Counted from the stretch's first letter, positions 8,835-17,017 are shown. The stretch is DNA of 64,000 nucleotides from Leptolyngbya sp. NIES-3755 (GCA_001548435.1 AP017308.1:4163030-4227029), one strand, 5' to 3'. Notes: generated by a model not told the origin, from the sequence alone. A program made the numbers and translations.

Positions 8835-9414
8835 GATCGACTGGGTGTTGACCATAGTAGGGGAGTGCTTCTGACCAGTGGGGGCGCTCCCCTTTTTGCC
8901 AGTGTTGAACTGCGATCGCTAAAATTCCCTCAACATGTTCCCCCTGATTCGATTCCGCTTCAATTCGCTGAGCAAGGGTGTGCTGTTCTAAAACTTTCAT
9001 CCATTGTTCTGCTGACATAACCGAGTCCGATTGCAATACAACGCCATTCTCATAAATCGCCGTGTAAAGTTCACCTCGTTGAGCAGGCATTTGAACCGCG
9101 ATCGTTCCAGAGTGATTGTGTGCGATCGCGGCTAAACTCGAAATTCCGAACAATGGAATCTCTAACTGTTGCGCTAAAGTTCGAGCGGCAACGACTCCGA
9201 TTCGAGTTCCAGTAAAGCCACCAGGACCGATCGCAACTGCAATAAAAGCCAAATCTTTCCAGGATTGCGGTTTGAGAAATTCCAATAGATGCGTGTGTAA
9301 TGAACTAGATAGATCGCGACCGAGATTGAGAACGGTCGATCGCTGATCCTCTTCAAAATCAGAAATCGCCAATCCTAAATCCGGACTGCTTGTGTGAATC
9401 GCTAAACCGTACAT
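8827..9414 (-). CDS. tsaB: tRNA threonylcarbamoyladenosine biosynthesis protein TsaB
   Basis: Partner and stabiliser of TsaD in making t6A37 in ANN-decoding tRNAs. The protein of 195 residues has the ASKHA-fold start GLAIHTSSPDLGLAI and the conserved VAIGPGGFTGTRIGVVAARTLA segment used for dimerisation with TsaD. I chose ATG at 9414 (MYGLAIHT) over the upstream frame to 9492, which would lengthen the overlap with the GntR gene and adds unrelated sequence. It begins inside the last 13 bases of that regulator gene, suggesting shared transcription. Confidence 0.9.
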   Translation of the reverse strand: MYGLAIHTSSPDLGLAISDFEEDQRSTVLNLGRDLSSSLHTHLLEFLKPQSWKDLAFIAVAIGPGGFTGTRIGVVAARTLAQQLEIPLFGISSLAAIAHNHSGTIAVQMPAQRGELYTAIYENGVVLQSDSVMSAEQWMKVLEQHTLAQRIEAESNQGEHVEGILAIAVQHWQKGERPHWSEALPYYGQHPVDLS

Positions 9415-10118
9415 TGTGATGCTCTCTTGATCTGCACTGAATAACATAAACGATCGCCGCGTGAGATTGATTTGCCGTGTACGATCGCACAATTTCCTTC
9501 CGTGTAAGCCGTATGCTGGTAAACAATCAACGGATGTCCAAGCGGTACTTCTAATAGTTCACCCGTTTCATCATCTGCTTGTGTACATTCAATCACCGCA
9601 TCAAGCTTTTCTGTAAAAATCCCATGATTCTCTAGAGCCGTTAAGCTGAGTTGCTTTTTAAGGTCTTTCTCATAAGCTTTTCCTAACTCTGGAGCAATGT
9701 AAGTGACATCAACACAGCCTGGGACACCATTGAATAACAATACCTTCTTTTGAAAATAAGCAATTTTTACCGATAGAATCTCCTCGACTTCTGGCGGAAC
9801 TGTAACCAATTCAAACACCAGAGATTGAATGGTTACAGTAACATCCTGTTCCGCCATATCTGCTTCGAGCAACAACGGACTAGAGAGTCTGTGAGTGACT
9901 TTCTGATGGTCTGCAACGAACGCTCCTTTTCCTTGTTGAACAATCACCAAACCTTGCTGCATCAAATTCGCGATCGCTCGTCTAGCCGTAATCCGACTCA
10001 CCTCAAACTCAGACATCAACTGATGTTCGCTCGGTAGTTGATCCCCTGGTTGATATTGTCCGCTAATCATGCGATCGCGCAATTCTTTTGAGATCTTACT
10101 GTGCAGAGGAATGGGCAT
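9402..10118 (-). CDS. GntR-family transcriptional regulator with UTRA ligand domain (HutC subfamily)
   Basis: 238 residues. The N-terminal winged helix (residues about 5-70) has the GntR signature: YQPGDQLPSEHQLMSEFEVSRITARRAIANL then GLV-GKGAFV. Residues about 90-235 form a UTRA effector-binding domain (PLLLEADMAEQDVTV, EVPLGHPLIVYQHTAYTEG). HutC-type members usually repress a neighbouring catabolic operon and are released by a pathway metabolite. It is divergent from the desaturase-hydrolase-GlnT operon, and a perfect palindrome lies in the 86-base gap, so local control of that operon (and itself) is a fair inference. The ligand is unknown. It overlaps tsaB downstream. Confidence 0.92.
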   Translation of the reverse strand: MPIPLHSKISKELRDRMISGQYQPGDQLPSEHQLMSEFEVSRITARRAIANLMQQGLVIVQQGKGAFVADHQKVTHRLSSPLLLEADMAEQDVTVTIQSLVFELVTVPPEVEEILSVKIAYFQKKVLLFNGVPGCVDVTYIAPELGKAYEKDLKKQLSLTALENHGIFTEKLDAVIECTQADDETGELLEVPLGHPLIVYQHTAYTEGNCAIVHGKSISRGDRLCYSVQIKRASQCTV

Positions 10119-10165
10119 AATTCGTAGCTTGAGATACAGAGATTTAGTGATATATTGCTATCTTG

Positions 10166-10179
10166 CTTGTTATAACAAG
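10166..10179. promoter_or_regulatory. Perfect 14-bp palindrome, probable GntR/UTRA operator
   Basis: CTTGTTATAACAAG reads the same on both strands. It lies 47 bases upstream of the GntR start and 25 bases upstream of the desaturase start. HutC-subfamily regulators bind short A/T-centred palindromes of this size (GT-N-TA-N-AC type), so this is the obvious operator for the adjacent regulator. Its place close to the desaturase start suits repression of that operon. Not tested; inferred from position and symmetry. Confidence 0.6.
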
Positions 10180-10204
10180 TCCAGCTTCTTAGGAAATAAA
10201 GACG

Positions 10205-11143
10205 ATGATTTCATCTGTTTCTGAGTCTAACTCGATTGAACCGGAGTCAAAGCGTTGCTCGCCCTTGAGTAATGAAGCTTTGAAAAACTTGAATACTCGA
10301 TCGACCTCTAAAGGATTGTTCCAACTTTCAGCACACTTCGCAATTCTCGGCATCAGTGGCTATCTTTGGGGCACGAATCTAGGGCATAACTGGTTCATTG
10401 CAATTCCCGCACTCGTTATCTATGGATTCGGCTTTGCTGCAATGTTCGCTCCGATGCACGAATCGTCTCACCGCACTGCATTCGAGAATAATTTACTGAA
10501 TGATTCGGTTTGCTGGCTTGCAGGTGTGCTGTCTTTCTACAATGGTGCATTCTATCGTCGGTATCACAAATGGCATCATCGCTATGCCCAAGACTTTAAC
10601 AATGATCCAGAGCTAAGTGATCCGCTTCCTCAAACTTTGCCTCAATATCTGATCATGCTGAGTGGTGCTTCTTGGTGGTGGGGCAAGCTGAAAACTCACT
10701 GTAAAGTTGCCACTGGACAGCTAGAAGACTATCCGTACATTTCAGAAGAATTGCGGCATGGTGTAATGTTTGCAGTTCGATCGCAGTTAGCCGTTTATGG
10801 AGTTGCGATCGCTATCTCGATTGTTGCAGGTCATCCTTGGTTCGTTACCTACTGGCTTTTCCCTTTAATGGTTGGACAGCCGATGCTCCGAATGATTCTG
10901 CTTTCAGAACACACCGGGTGTACGCATGATAACAATCCGTTGACGAATACTCGATCGACAAAAACGCTCTTTCCGCTTCAGTTCTTGATGTGGAATATGC
11001 CGTATCATGCCGAACACCATCTTTATCCTTCGATTCCATTCCATCAATTACCTGCTGCACACGAACAGTTAAGAGAACATTTCACCTACAAAGATCAAGG
11101 CTATGTCGAAGTAAACTACAGCTTTGCTAAAAACCTTGTATGA
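10205..11143 (+). CDS. Membrane di-iron fatty acid desaturase/hydroxylase family protein
   Basis: 312 residues with the three histidine boxes of integral-membrane di-iron oxygenases: HESSH (85-89), HKWHH (121-125) and HAEHH (268-272). Hydrophobic helices lie at about 43-80, 100-115 and 190-230. The family includes lipid desaturases, hydroxylases and alkane or aromatic monooxygenases; the spacing fits but the substrate cannot be read. It does not look like the DesA/DesC acyl-lipid desaturases by length or context. AGGA lies 10 bases before the ATG. First gene of an operon with the hydrolase (ATGA overlap) and the GS-like ligase, divergent from a GntR regulator. Confidence 0.88.
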   Translation: MISSVSESNSIEPESKRCSPLSNEALKNLNTRSTSKGLFQLSAHFAILGISGYLWGTNLGHNWFIAIPALVIYGFGFAAMFAPMHESSHRTAFENNLLNDSVCWLAGVLSFYNGAFYRRYHKWHHRYAQDFNNDPELSDPLPQTLPQYLIMLSGASWWWGKLKTHCKVATGQLEDYPYISEELRHGVMFAVRSQLAVYGVAIAISIVAGHPWFVTYWLFPLMVGQPMLRMILLSEHTGCTHDNNPLTNTRSTKTLFPLQFLMWNMPYHAEHHLYPSIPFHQLPAAHEQLREHFTYKDQGYVEVNYSFAKNLV

Positions 11144-12141
11144 GTTGTTTCACTCTGAAAGACTTTCCGCTGTACTGTGGTGCAACATTGCCCGAAGCCC
11201 AGATCGTTTATCAAACCTATGGGACATTAAACAGCGATCGAACTAATGCAATTCTCTACCCAACCTCTTATGGAGCGCAGCATCCAGACATCGATTGGCT
11301 AATCCGCCCGGACGGAATCTTAGATCCAACCGAATGGTTTATTGTGATTCCGAACATGTTCGGGAATGGTCTATCCACTTCACCGAGCAACAGTGAGATT
11401 GAAGTAGAAAGCATTCGGTTTAGTCACTACGACAATGTTCGTGCACAGAAACAGCTACTTGAGGAAGTCTTTCAGATTGAACAATTAGCACTGGTCTATG
11501 GTTGGTCAATGGGCGCACAACAGGCATATCACTGGGGTGCGCTCTTTCCCGATCGTGTTCTCAGAATTGCTGCCCTCTGCGGAACGGCTCGAACCACCGA
11601 TCACAATCGCATCTTTCTCCAAAGCTTACGGACAGCATTAACGGCTGATCCAGCTTGGACAGGAACGCGATTTGAACGATTACCCGATCGAGGTTTTCGC
11701 GCCTTTGCTCATATCTATGCAAGTTGGGCAGCGTCTCAAGCTTTCTATCGAGAAGGTATCTATTACCAACTTGGCTATCGTTCGCTAGAGGATTACATTG
11801 CTCGATTCTGGGAAATGAACTATCGCAAACGTGATCCGCACAATTTGATAGCAATGATAGATACCTGGCTGCATTGCGATGTCAGTGACAATCCGATCTA
11901 TCAAGGCGACTATATTGCTGCCATGAATGCGATCGAAGCCAAAACTTTTGTAATCCCTGCAACAACTGATTTGTACTTTACACCGGAAGATTGTGCAGCA
12001 GAAGCCGCTTTGATCCCGAATGCAGAATGTCATTTAATTGAATCAATTTGGGGACATCGTGCTGGCAATCCGTATCAATATCCGCCTGATGCTTCGTTGA
12101 TTCGATCTCTGATCCAAACTCTACTCCAAGAACCACTATGA
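11140..12141 (+). CDS. Alpha/beta hydrolase of the homoserine O-acetyltransferase (MetX)-like family
   Basis: 333 residues. The nucleophile elbow is GWSMGAQQAYHW (Ser near residue 126), inside the MetX-like context LVYGWSMGAQ; the acid and histidine are likely in VIPATTDLYFTPEDC and SIWGHRAGNP. It starts YCGATLPEAQIVYQTYGTLN, the usual MetX opening. True MetX works in methionine synthesis, but this gene sits in a desaturase/GS-like operon with 4-base overlaps on both sides (ATGA at 11140 and 12138). A hydrolase or acyltransferase role in that pathway is therefore more likely. No signal peptide. Confidence 0.87.
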   Translation: MSCFTLKDFPLYCGATLPEAQIVYQTYGTLNSDRTNAILYPTSYGAQHPDIDWLIRPDGILDPTEWFIVIPNMFGNGLSTSPSNSEIEVESIRFSHYDNVRAQKQLLEEVFQIEQLALVYGWSMGAQQAYHWGALFPDRVLRIAALCGTARTTDHNRIFLQSLRTALTADPAWTGTRFERLPDRGFRAFAHIYASWAASQAFYREGIYYQLGYRSLEDYIARFWEMNYRKRDPHNLIAMIDTWLHCDVSDNPIYQGDYIAAMNAIEAKTFVIPATTDLYFTPEDCAAEAALIPNAECHLIESIWGHRAGNPYQYPPDASLIRSLIQTLLQEPL

Positions 12142-13442
12142 CGCTTTCTCAAACCGCTCAAGCCCAAGGAATTCGCTACTTTCTAATTTCGTTTACTGAC
12201 CTATTTGGAGTCGCTCGATCGAAGTTAGTTCCAGCCGAAAGCATCGATCAAATGGCAACGAGTGGAGCAGGATTCGCTGGATTTGCAGCTTGGTTAGATA
12301 TGACTCCCGCTGATCCAGATATCTTAGCGATTCCCGATGTCGATAGTTTAATTCAACTCCCTTGGCAATCTGATGTCGCCTGGTTAGCAGCGGATTTGCA
12401 CACAATCAATGGTGAACCTCTAGAACAAGCACCTAGAGTAGTTCTTAAAAAGGTGTTACAACAAGCTCAAGACTTAGGCTATCGAGCGCGAACCGGAGTC
12501 GAATGTGAATACTTTTTGCTGAGTGCGGACGGTGAGCAGATATCGGATTTGCGCGATCGACAATCCAAACCCTGTTACGATCAACAGTCCCTCATGCGTC
12601 GCTACGATGTCATTCGGGAGATTTGTGATGCAATGTTAAAACTCGGATGGGGAGCCTATCAGAACGATCACGAAGACGGAAACGGACAGTTCGAGATGAA
12701 TTGGATGTATGCCGATGCGTTAGTGACTGCCGATCGACAGGCTTTCTTTAAGTACATGGTGAAGTCGATCGCAGAAAAGCATGGACTTAGAGCCACTTTC
12801 ATGCCAAAACCTTTTGCCCATTTGACCGGAAACGGCTGCCACACGCATCTTTCACTCTGGGACAATGCGGGACAAGAAAACCTATTCTATGATCCTCAAG
12901 GCGAACTAGGACTATCCCAACTCGGCTATCAATTTATTGCAGGTGTCTTACATTCGGCAGAAGCGCTTTGTGCGATTACCAATCCAACGATAAATTCTTA
13001 CAAACGCATCAATGCACCTGTCACTTTATCCGGTGCAACTTGGTCTCCAAACACAGCAAGCTATAGTGGCAACAATCGAACGCATACGATCCGAATTCCC
13101 GATACTGGACGCTTTGAGTTTCGGCTAGCCGATGGAGCCGCAAACCCTTATCTATTACCTGCTGCATTGATCGCAACTGGATTAGATGGCATTGTTCAGA
13201 AGCGCGATCCGGGAGTTCGACGCGATAACAATATGTATACTGATCCGTTGCCTACTGGAGAGGTGAAACTCTTGCCGAAGAACTTATTGGATGCGTTGCG
13301 TAGTTTGGAAGCAAATGAAGTGATTTATCGATCGCTAGGTGAATCTTTCACAAAAGCCTATCTCAATCTCAAACACCAAGAATGGAATCAATTTACAAGC
13401 TGTGTGACACCCTGGGAACTGGAAAATACACTGGATTGCTAA
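12138..13442 (+). CDS. glnT: Type III glutamine synthetase-like ligase (GlnT family)
   Basis: 434 residues of the glutamine synthetase fold. The N-terminal beta-grasp part holds FTDLFGVARSKLVP. The catalytic part includes GVECEYFLL (metal ligand Glu), EDGNGQFEMNW, GNGCHTHLSLWD and the ATP region NRTHTIRIPDTGRFEFRLADGAANPYL. This matches the glnT/type III subgroup rather than GlnA or GlnN. Members may make glutamine, but relatives such as PuuA, IpuC and GMA synthetase gamma-glutamylate amines. Being last in an operon with an oxygenase-type protein and a hydrolase, under a GntR regulator, argues for an amine substrate here; that is inference. Confidence 0.88.
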   Translation: MTLSQTAQAQGIRYFLISFTDLFGVARSKLVPAESIDQMATSGAGFAGFAAWLDMTPADPDILAIPDVDSLIQLPWQSDVAWLAADLHTINGEPLEQAPRVVLKKVLQQAQDLGYRARTGVECEYFLLSADGEQISDLRDRQSKPCYDQQSLMRRYDVIREICDAMLKLGWGAYQNDHEDGNGQFEMNWMYADALVTADRQAFFKYMVKSIAEKHGLRATFMPKPFAHLTGNGCHTHLSLWDNAGQENLFYDPQGELGLSQLGYQFIAGVLHSAEALCAITNPTINSYKRINAPVTLSGATWSPNTASYSGNNRTHTIRIPDTGRFEFRLADGAANPYLLPAALIATGLDGIVQKRDPGVRRDNNMYTDPLPTGEVKLLPKNLLDALRSLEANEVIYRSLGESFTKAYLNLKHQEWNQFTSCVTPWELENTLDC

Positions 13443-13587
13443 TATACCTGTAGGTGTCTCAGGAACTATACGCACACAAACTGTTTACCACTATTGACAT
13501 ACCAGATCAACGGCTTTGTTGTTTAAACTAAGAATAGTTAAACGAATCAGAGATTTGCTTAATTTGTTGAGACCTGGAGGTTATTCC

Positions 13588-13989
13588 ATGAATCAAACTC
13601 TAAAACGTGCCCTTGCTCCCGGACTGATGGCGACCAGTTTAGTGGGTGCGACTTTACTTCCAATGAAGCCCGCTTCAGCCGACCAAAATGTCTGGCGAGA
13701 CATCGGAATTGGAGCAGCTACGGGTGTTGTCTCCAGTGTGGTTACAGGTCACAAAGTTGTACCCAACATCATTAATGGTGCAGCCGCAGGGGCAGCCGTG
13801 AACCAATCCCGCGACTTACTCACTCGAAAAGGTCAACGTCCTGATCTGCTCAAAGATGCCGCAGTCGGAGCAGGGACAAGCGCAGCAGTCGGAAGAGTAA
13901 CTAATCGCCGTCATGCTGTCCGAAATACCGCGAATGGTGCTGCGGTCGGTGCGGTGATTAACGTACTCACACCGAATCCTCGTCGATAG
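13588..13989 (+). CDS. Secreted small Gly/Ala-rich protein of unknown function
   Basis: 133 residues from ATG 13588, preceded by GGAGG at 13576-13580. Signal peptide at 1-31 (MATSLVGATLLPMKPASA). The mature chain contains three similar Gly/Ala-rich helices (IGIGAATGVVSSVVTG, INGAAAGAAVNQ, ANGAAVGAVINVL) that resemble glycine-zipper segments and alternate with basic linkers (RRHAVRN). Such segments insert into or pack on membranes; no function is known. The upstream in-frame extension to 13516 has no ribosome binding site. Confidence 0.75.
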   Translation: MNQTLKRALAPGLMATSLVGATLLPMKPASADQNVWRDIGIGAATGVVSSVVTGHKVVPNIINGAAAGAAVNQSRDLLTRKGQRPDLLKDAAVGAGTSAAVGRVTNRRHAVRNTANGAAVGAVINVLTPNPRR

Positions 13990-14014
13990 TTAAAGTCCAT
14001 TAGATTCTGAGGGG

Positions 14015-15010
14015 TCAGGGTTTTCCTGGTCCCTTATTTAATGCTTTCAAATCCTCAATCAAATTCGTGAAGAATCGAACCGCATCGACCTCAGTTGAGA
14101 TCCAAGCATTTGCAGCTTGTTTTGCACGATTACGATCGTCAATCCCTGTCAATCCCTGCGTCCATCCTTCCTGTGTTTCAATCTGCACTTTTGCCCGTCT
14201 CCACAACATCGTTTCTGGGTAAAACAAATATCCCAAAGTTGCCGCATCATGCACGAGAAAGCCTGAAGCACCGTCTGTTTCCCGATACTTCAAAGCAGTG
14301 CTAATCATAAACTCACAAAGCTTAGTCAAAAACTTCGATAGTTCGCTGGTTGGGTTGGATTGCGCGATCGCATTTCCCATTTCTCTGGTAAACACCAATC
14401 GCCGCGTCACATCCAGAGAAGTAATCACCAAATCATTCCGACTGTTCAAAACAATCTCTGCCGCTTCTGGATCAAACCACAGATTAAATTCTGCATGAGG
14501 CGTAACATTCCCTGGACAATGAAAAGCACCGCCCATAATGATAATTTCCTTAGCTTTTCCGAGAATGCCAGGATGTTTCTTCTCTGCCGCTGCAAGGTTT
14601 GTCAGAGGCGCGATCGCAATGACAGTAATTTCTCCCGGCATCGCATTTAATCGATCGATCAAAATCTCATCCGAATATCGAGCCGTTTCATACCGATGCA
14701 CTGGAGCGGGAAGCTGCGAGGAGAGATTGCCCATGCCATCGGAACCATGAATATGTGAGGCATCATCGGGAGAATGTGCGATCGTAACTCCCCGACCTAC
14801 TTCTACCTCTTCCAATCCCCCCAAGCTAAGTACTCGACTCGCACTAGAAAATGTTTTCTCGATCGAAACATTCCCGCCCGCTGTCGTTACTGCAATCAGT
14901 TCTGCTAATTCCTGTTTCACCAAGCTCTGAAGCCAAAGCAGCGCAAAGATATCATCGCCACCCGGATCGGTATCGAGAATGATTTTAGGAATCGTAGAGG
15001 AGTTAGACAT
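14015..15010 (-). CDS. Nucleoside hydrolase (inosine-uridine preferring family)
   Basis: Hydrolyses the N-glycosidic bond of nucleosides to ribose and base. 331 residues from ATG 15010 (MSNSSTIPKIILDTDPGGDD). The Asp cluster that binds Ca2+ is intact: DTDPGGDDIFALLW near the start, and a downstream HDAATLGYLF carrying the later Asp. The loop IAIAPLTNLAAAEKKHP and GGAFHCPGNVTPHAEFN are typical family segments. The longer frame to 15067 adds non-homologous sequence and is rejected. Together with ureidoglycolate lyase it points to nucleobase salvage or catabolism, but the two are not linked. Confidence 0.9.
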   Translation of the reverse strand: MSNSSTIPKIILDTDPGGDDIFALLWLQSLVKQELAELIAVTTAGGNVSIEKTFSSASRVLSLGGLEEVEVGRGVTIAHSPDDASHIHGSDGMGNLSSQLPAPVHRYETARYSDEILIDRLNAMPGEITVIAIAPLTNLAAAEKKHPGILGKAKEIIIMGGAFHCPGNVTPHAEFNLWFDPEAAEIVLNSRNDLVITSLDVTRRLVFTREMGNAIAQSNPTSELSKFLTKLCEFMISTALKYRETDGASGFLVHDAATLGYLFYPETMLWRRAKVQIETQEGWTQGLTGIDDRNRAKQAANAWISTEVDAVRFFTNLIEDLKALNKGPGKP

Positions 15011-15111
15011 AAAAACTCGATCACTGCATTGATTGGATTTACTCAAGCTGCGGTACAACGGTATCAAGTGCTAATCATCGTGTATGACCCAGCGAATGAG
15101 GTAATCGTACA

Positions 15112-15447
15112 ATGGATAAACTAACTCAATACCGTGAAGCTGTTCAGAAACTGTTGAGCCAGTACGCCAGCGATGACCACTCAGACGATCAAGTTGAGGT
15201 GCAACTGATCTTTGATGTCGATCGTGATCATTATCAGTGGATGAATGTCGGCTGGCAGGGGTTCGATCGCGTTTATCGTTGCATTATTCATATTGATATC
15301 AAGGATGGCAAAATCTGGATTCAACAGAATCTAACCGATCAAAATCCTGCTGAGGAATTAATTAAGATGGGTGTGGCTAGAGAAGATATCGTCTTGGGAT
15401 TACAGCCTCCTTACAAACGACCCTATACTGATTATGGTGTCGCTTGA
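15112..15447 (+). CDS. XisI family protein (fdxN element excision controlling factor), orphan
   Basis: 111 residues matching the XisI family: MDKLTQYREAVQKLL, RDHYQWMNVGWQGFDRVYRCIIHIDI, GKIWIQQNLTD and the end YKRPYTDYGVA. In Anabaena XisI and XisH are needed for excision of the fdxN element, but XisHI pairs are widespread without such an element and resemble mobile accessory genes. Here no xisH lies upstream (the upstream gene is a divergent nucleoside hydrolase), so the partner is missing. Complete at both ends. Confidence 0.9.
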   Translation: MDKLTQYREAVQKLLSQYASDDHSDDQVEVQLIFDVDRDHYQWMNVGWQGFDRVYRCIIHIDIKDGKIWIQQNLTDQNPAEELIKMGVAREDIVLGLQPPYKRPYTDYGVA

Positions 15448-15486
15448 AGCCTGAGCAGAGTGATCAACTCGTTACAGAGGAGCATT

Positions 15487-15657
15487 ATGAAAGAATCTGC
15501 GATTTATCAAGCGATTCAGCGAGAAGTGGCGGAAAAGATGGCACTCAATCTTTTGCGAGAAGGTACATCCGTTGAAATTGTTGCTTACGCAACTGGATTA
15601 TCGATCGGAGAAGTCCAACAACTCCAACAACAACTCAACGAGCCTGCACAAAGCTAG
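15487..15657 (+). CDS. 56-residue protein resembling the C-terminal tail of Rpn/PD-(D/E)XK proteins
   Basis: Starts at ATG 15487, with AGAGGAG 3-9 bases upstream. The sequence AEKMALNLLREGTSVEIVAYATGLSIGEVQQLQQQ is the helical tail commonly found at the end of Rpn-family (recombination-promoting nuclease/putative transposase) proteins in cyanobacteria. The catalytic part is absent, so it is either a small independent protein or a relic. It follows the XisI gene by 39 bases. Confidence 0.65.
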   Translation: MKESAIYQAIQREVAEKMALNLLREGTSVEIVAYATGLSIGEVQQLQQQLNEPAQS

Positions 15658-15764
15658 GCTTGATCAAACTCGATTAATACGATCGCTCCTGCGCTTATCT
15701 GACCATTACCATAATGTCTCTACTAATATCAAAATTAGAAACCTACAAAGACTGAGGTGTGCTT

Positions 15765-16385
15765 ATGGTTCAGATTGATCGATCAAATGCTGCGATCGTT
15801 GGATTAGATTTGTACACAGTCGCAGAGCGGCATCAACTTGGATTAGTAGACGCAATTAAAGAGCAAATTCAATCTTGGAAAACCAATCTTTACTTTGGCT
15901 CAGCTAGTGTGCATCAAAGCCTAGATGGAGTTCGCGTCTTCACCTACAGTCAGTGGCAACCTAAGTTCGATCATCGCAGCTTGCAACGTCCAGCAGTGTT
16001 TGGTGAGTTTTTTCCGCCAGATTCGTTGCAGTTAGAAGTATCTGCAAGTCAATCAATCGCCCCAGAAGTTGAAATTGTTGCAGGCGATCGCATTACGCAT
16101 CTTGCCGAATTTCGGATGATGTCGGTGAATCAACCCGAAATGGTGAAACGGACAACAATGGAACTCGATCGAGCGATGAGCAATTCACCAGGACTCATTT
16201 CAGCAAGTTTCCACCGTAGTCTAGACGGAACCCGAATGTTCAATTACGGGCAATGGGAGAGCAAAGAGGCATTTGAGGCAATTTTGAAGCAACCAGGCTT
16301 TAATCCAGACAAGCCATACTGGGAAGGCTTGGCGCGAAATGAATTTCATCTGTATAAGGTCGTCTACGTCGAGACAACAGATTAG
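15765..16385 (+). CDS. Protein with two antibiotic biosynthesis monooxygenase (ABM)-like ferredoxin-fold domains
   Basis: 206 residues in two homologous halves. The first has SASVHQSLDGVRVFTYSQWQ, the second SASFHRSLDGTRMFNYGQWE; each is the dimeric alpha/beta ABM repeat (helix, then HQSLDG and YxQW strand). The internal duplication replaces the usual homodimer by a single chain. Function unknown: the fold serves heme-degrading and quinol monooxygenases but also non-catalytic proteins. ATG 15765 is preferred over GTG 15759 because TGAGG is well spaced. Single gene. Confidence 0.8.
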   Translation: MVQIDRSNAAIVGLDLYTVAERHQLGLVDAIKEQIQSWKTNLYFGSASVHQSLDGVRVFTYSQWQPKFDHRSLQRPAVFGEFFPPDSLQLEVSASQSIAPEVEIVAGDRITHLAEFRMMSVNQPEMVKRTTMELDRAMSNSPGLISASFHRSLDGTRMFNYGQWESKEAFEAILKQPGFNPDKPYWEGLARNEFHLYKVVYVETTD

Positions 16386-16506
16386 TGATTCTATAGAGCG
16401 ATTGGAAAAGCGCGAATGTTAAGAATCTTGAGAAACCTCAACTCCCTGTCACCCTTCACAGGTACAGTCACAAATGGAATCATCTAACGAATAGGAAACT
16501 TTTCTT

Positions 16507-16635
16507 ATGACAGGTTCATACGCAGCTTCATATCTGCCCTGGATTCTCATTCCCATTGTCACCTGGTTACTTCCCACGGTCGTCATGGGCTTGCTGTTCT
16601 TATACATCGAACGCGAAGATCCAACAGGCATCTAA
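16507..16635 (+). CDS. psaI: Photosystem I reaction centre subunit VIII (PsaI)
   Basis: 42 residues, found by reading the frame by eye. The core [20 protein letters not shown] then [15 protein letters not shown] is the typical PsaI sequence: one membrane helix near the trimerisation face of photosystem I that helps hold PsaL. It faces the psbJ end of the psbEFLJ operon, a neighbourhood I recall from other cyanobacteria. A strong hairpin 32 bases after the stop ends both transcripts. Confidence 0.95.
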   Translation: MTGSYAASYLPWILIPIVTWLLPTVVMGLLFLYIEREDPTGI

Positions 16636-16666
16636 GCCTCAAATTCCAAACGCATTAGCAAAACCA

Positions 16667-16697
16667 AAAGCCGCCCAATCTTGCATCAGGCGGCTTT
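16667..16697. terminator. Bidirectional hairpin terminator between psaI and psbJ
   Basis: Stem AAAGCCGCC (16667-16675) with GGCGGCTTT (16689-16697), 9 perfect base pairs, A-rich on the left and T-rich on the right, so it can serve both convergent transcripts. Confidence 0.85.
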
Positions 16698-16717
16698 CCT
16701 TGTTTGTAAAGTTCGGC

Positions 16718-16837
16718 TTACAGCGACGAACCCACACTCGTATAAGAACCGTAAAAGAACAGTCCCAATACACCGATCGCGCCCAAGCCAGCGACCGTTG
16801 CCACCAACCACAAAGGAATTCTTCCACCAGTCTGCAT
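16718..16837 (-). CDS. psbJ: Photosystem II reaction centre protein J (PsbJ)
   Basis: 39 residues, read by eye: [19 protein letters not shown] then [20 protein letters not shown]. One membrane helix near cytochrome b559, needed for forward electron flow and plastoquinone exchange in photosystem II. Last gene of psbE-psbF-psbL-psbJ, 40 bases after psbL, with GAGG just before its ATG (GGAGGTTAAACCG). It ends before the shared terminator with psaI. Confidence 0.96.
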   Translation of the reverse strand: MQTGGRIPLWLVATVAGLGAIGVLGLFFYGSYTSVGSSL

Positions 16838-16877
16838 CGGTTTAACCTCCTAAATACGCAAGCTGAACAATTGAACC

Positions 16878-17006
16878 TTAGTTAAAGAAGTAGCTAGAGA
16901 ACAAAATCCCCAGCGTAAAAATCAGCAAAAGACCCAGATATAGCGAAGTCCGGTTGAGTTCAACGGGTTGTTTGTTTGGGTTTGGAGAACCTTTAATCCC
17001 AGCCAT
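16878..17006 (-). CDS. psbL: Photosystem II reaction centre protein L (PsbL)
   Basis: 42 residues, read by eye: [19 protein letters not shown] then [20 protein letters not shown], ending FFN. Single membrane helix at the photosystem II monomer interface, required for QA function. The conserved [17 protein letters not shown] is exact for the family. Eleven bases after psbF and 40 before psbJ, so part of the four-gene operon. Confidence 0.97.
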   Translation of the reverse strand: MAGIKGSPNPNKQPVELNRTSLYLGLLLIFTLGILFSSYFFN

Positions 17007-17017
17007 GAGTCAAGCTC

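Noticed and set aside
11140-12141. Annotation as metX (homoserine O-acetyltransferase)
   Set aside because: Fold and nucleophile motif match the superfamily, but the operon context (desaturase, GlnT, GntR) does not fit methionine synthesis.
15112-15657. fdxN-type excision element at the XisI gene
   Set aside because: No recombinase, no xisH and no direct repeats seen; XisI alone is not evidence of an element.
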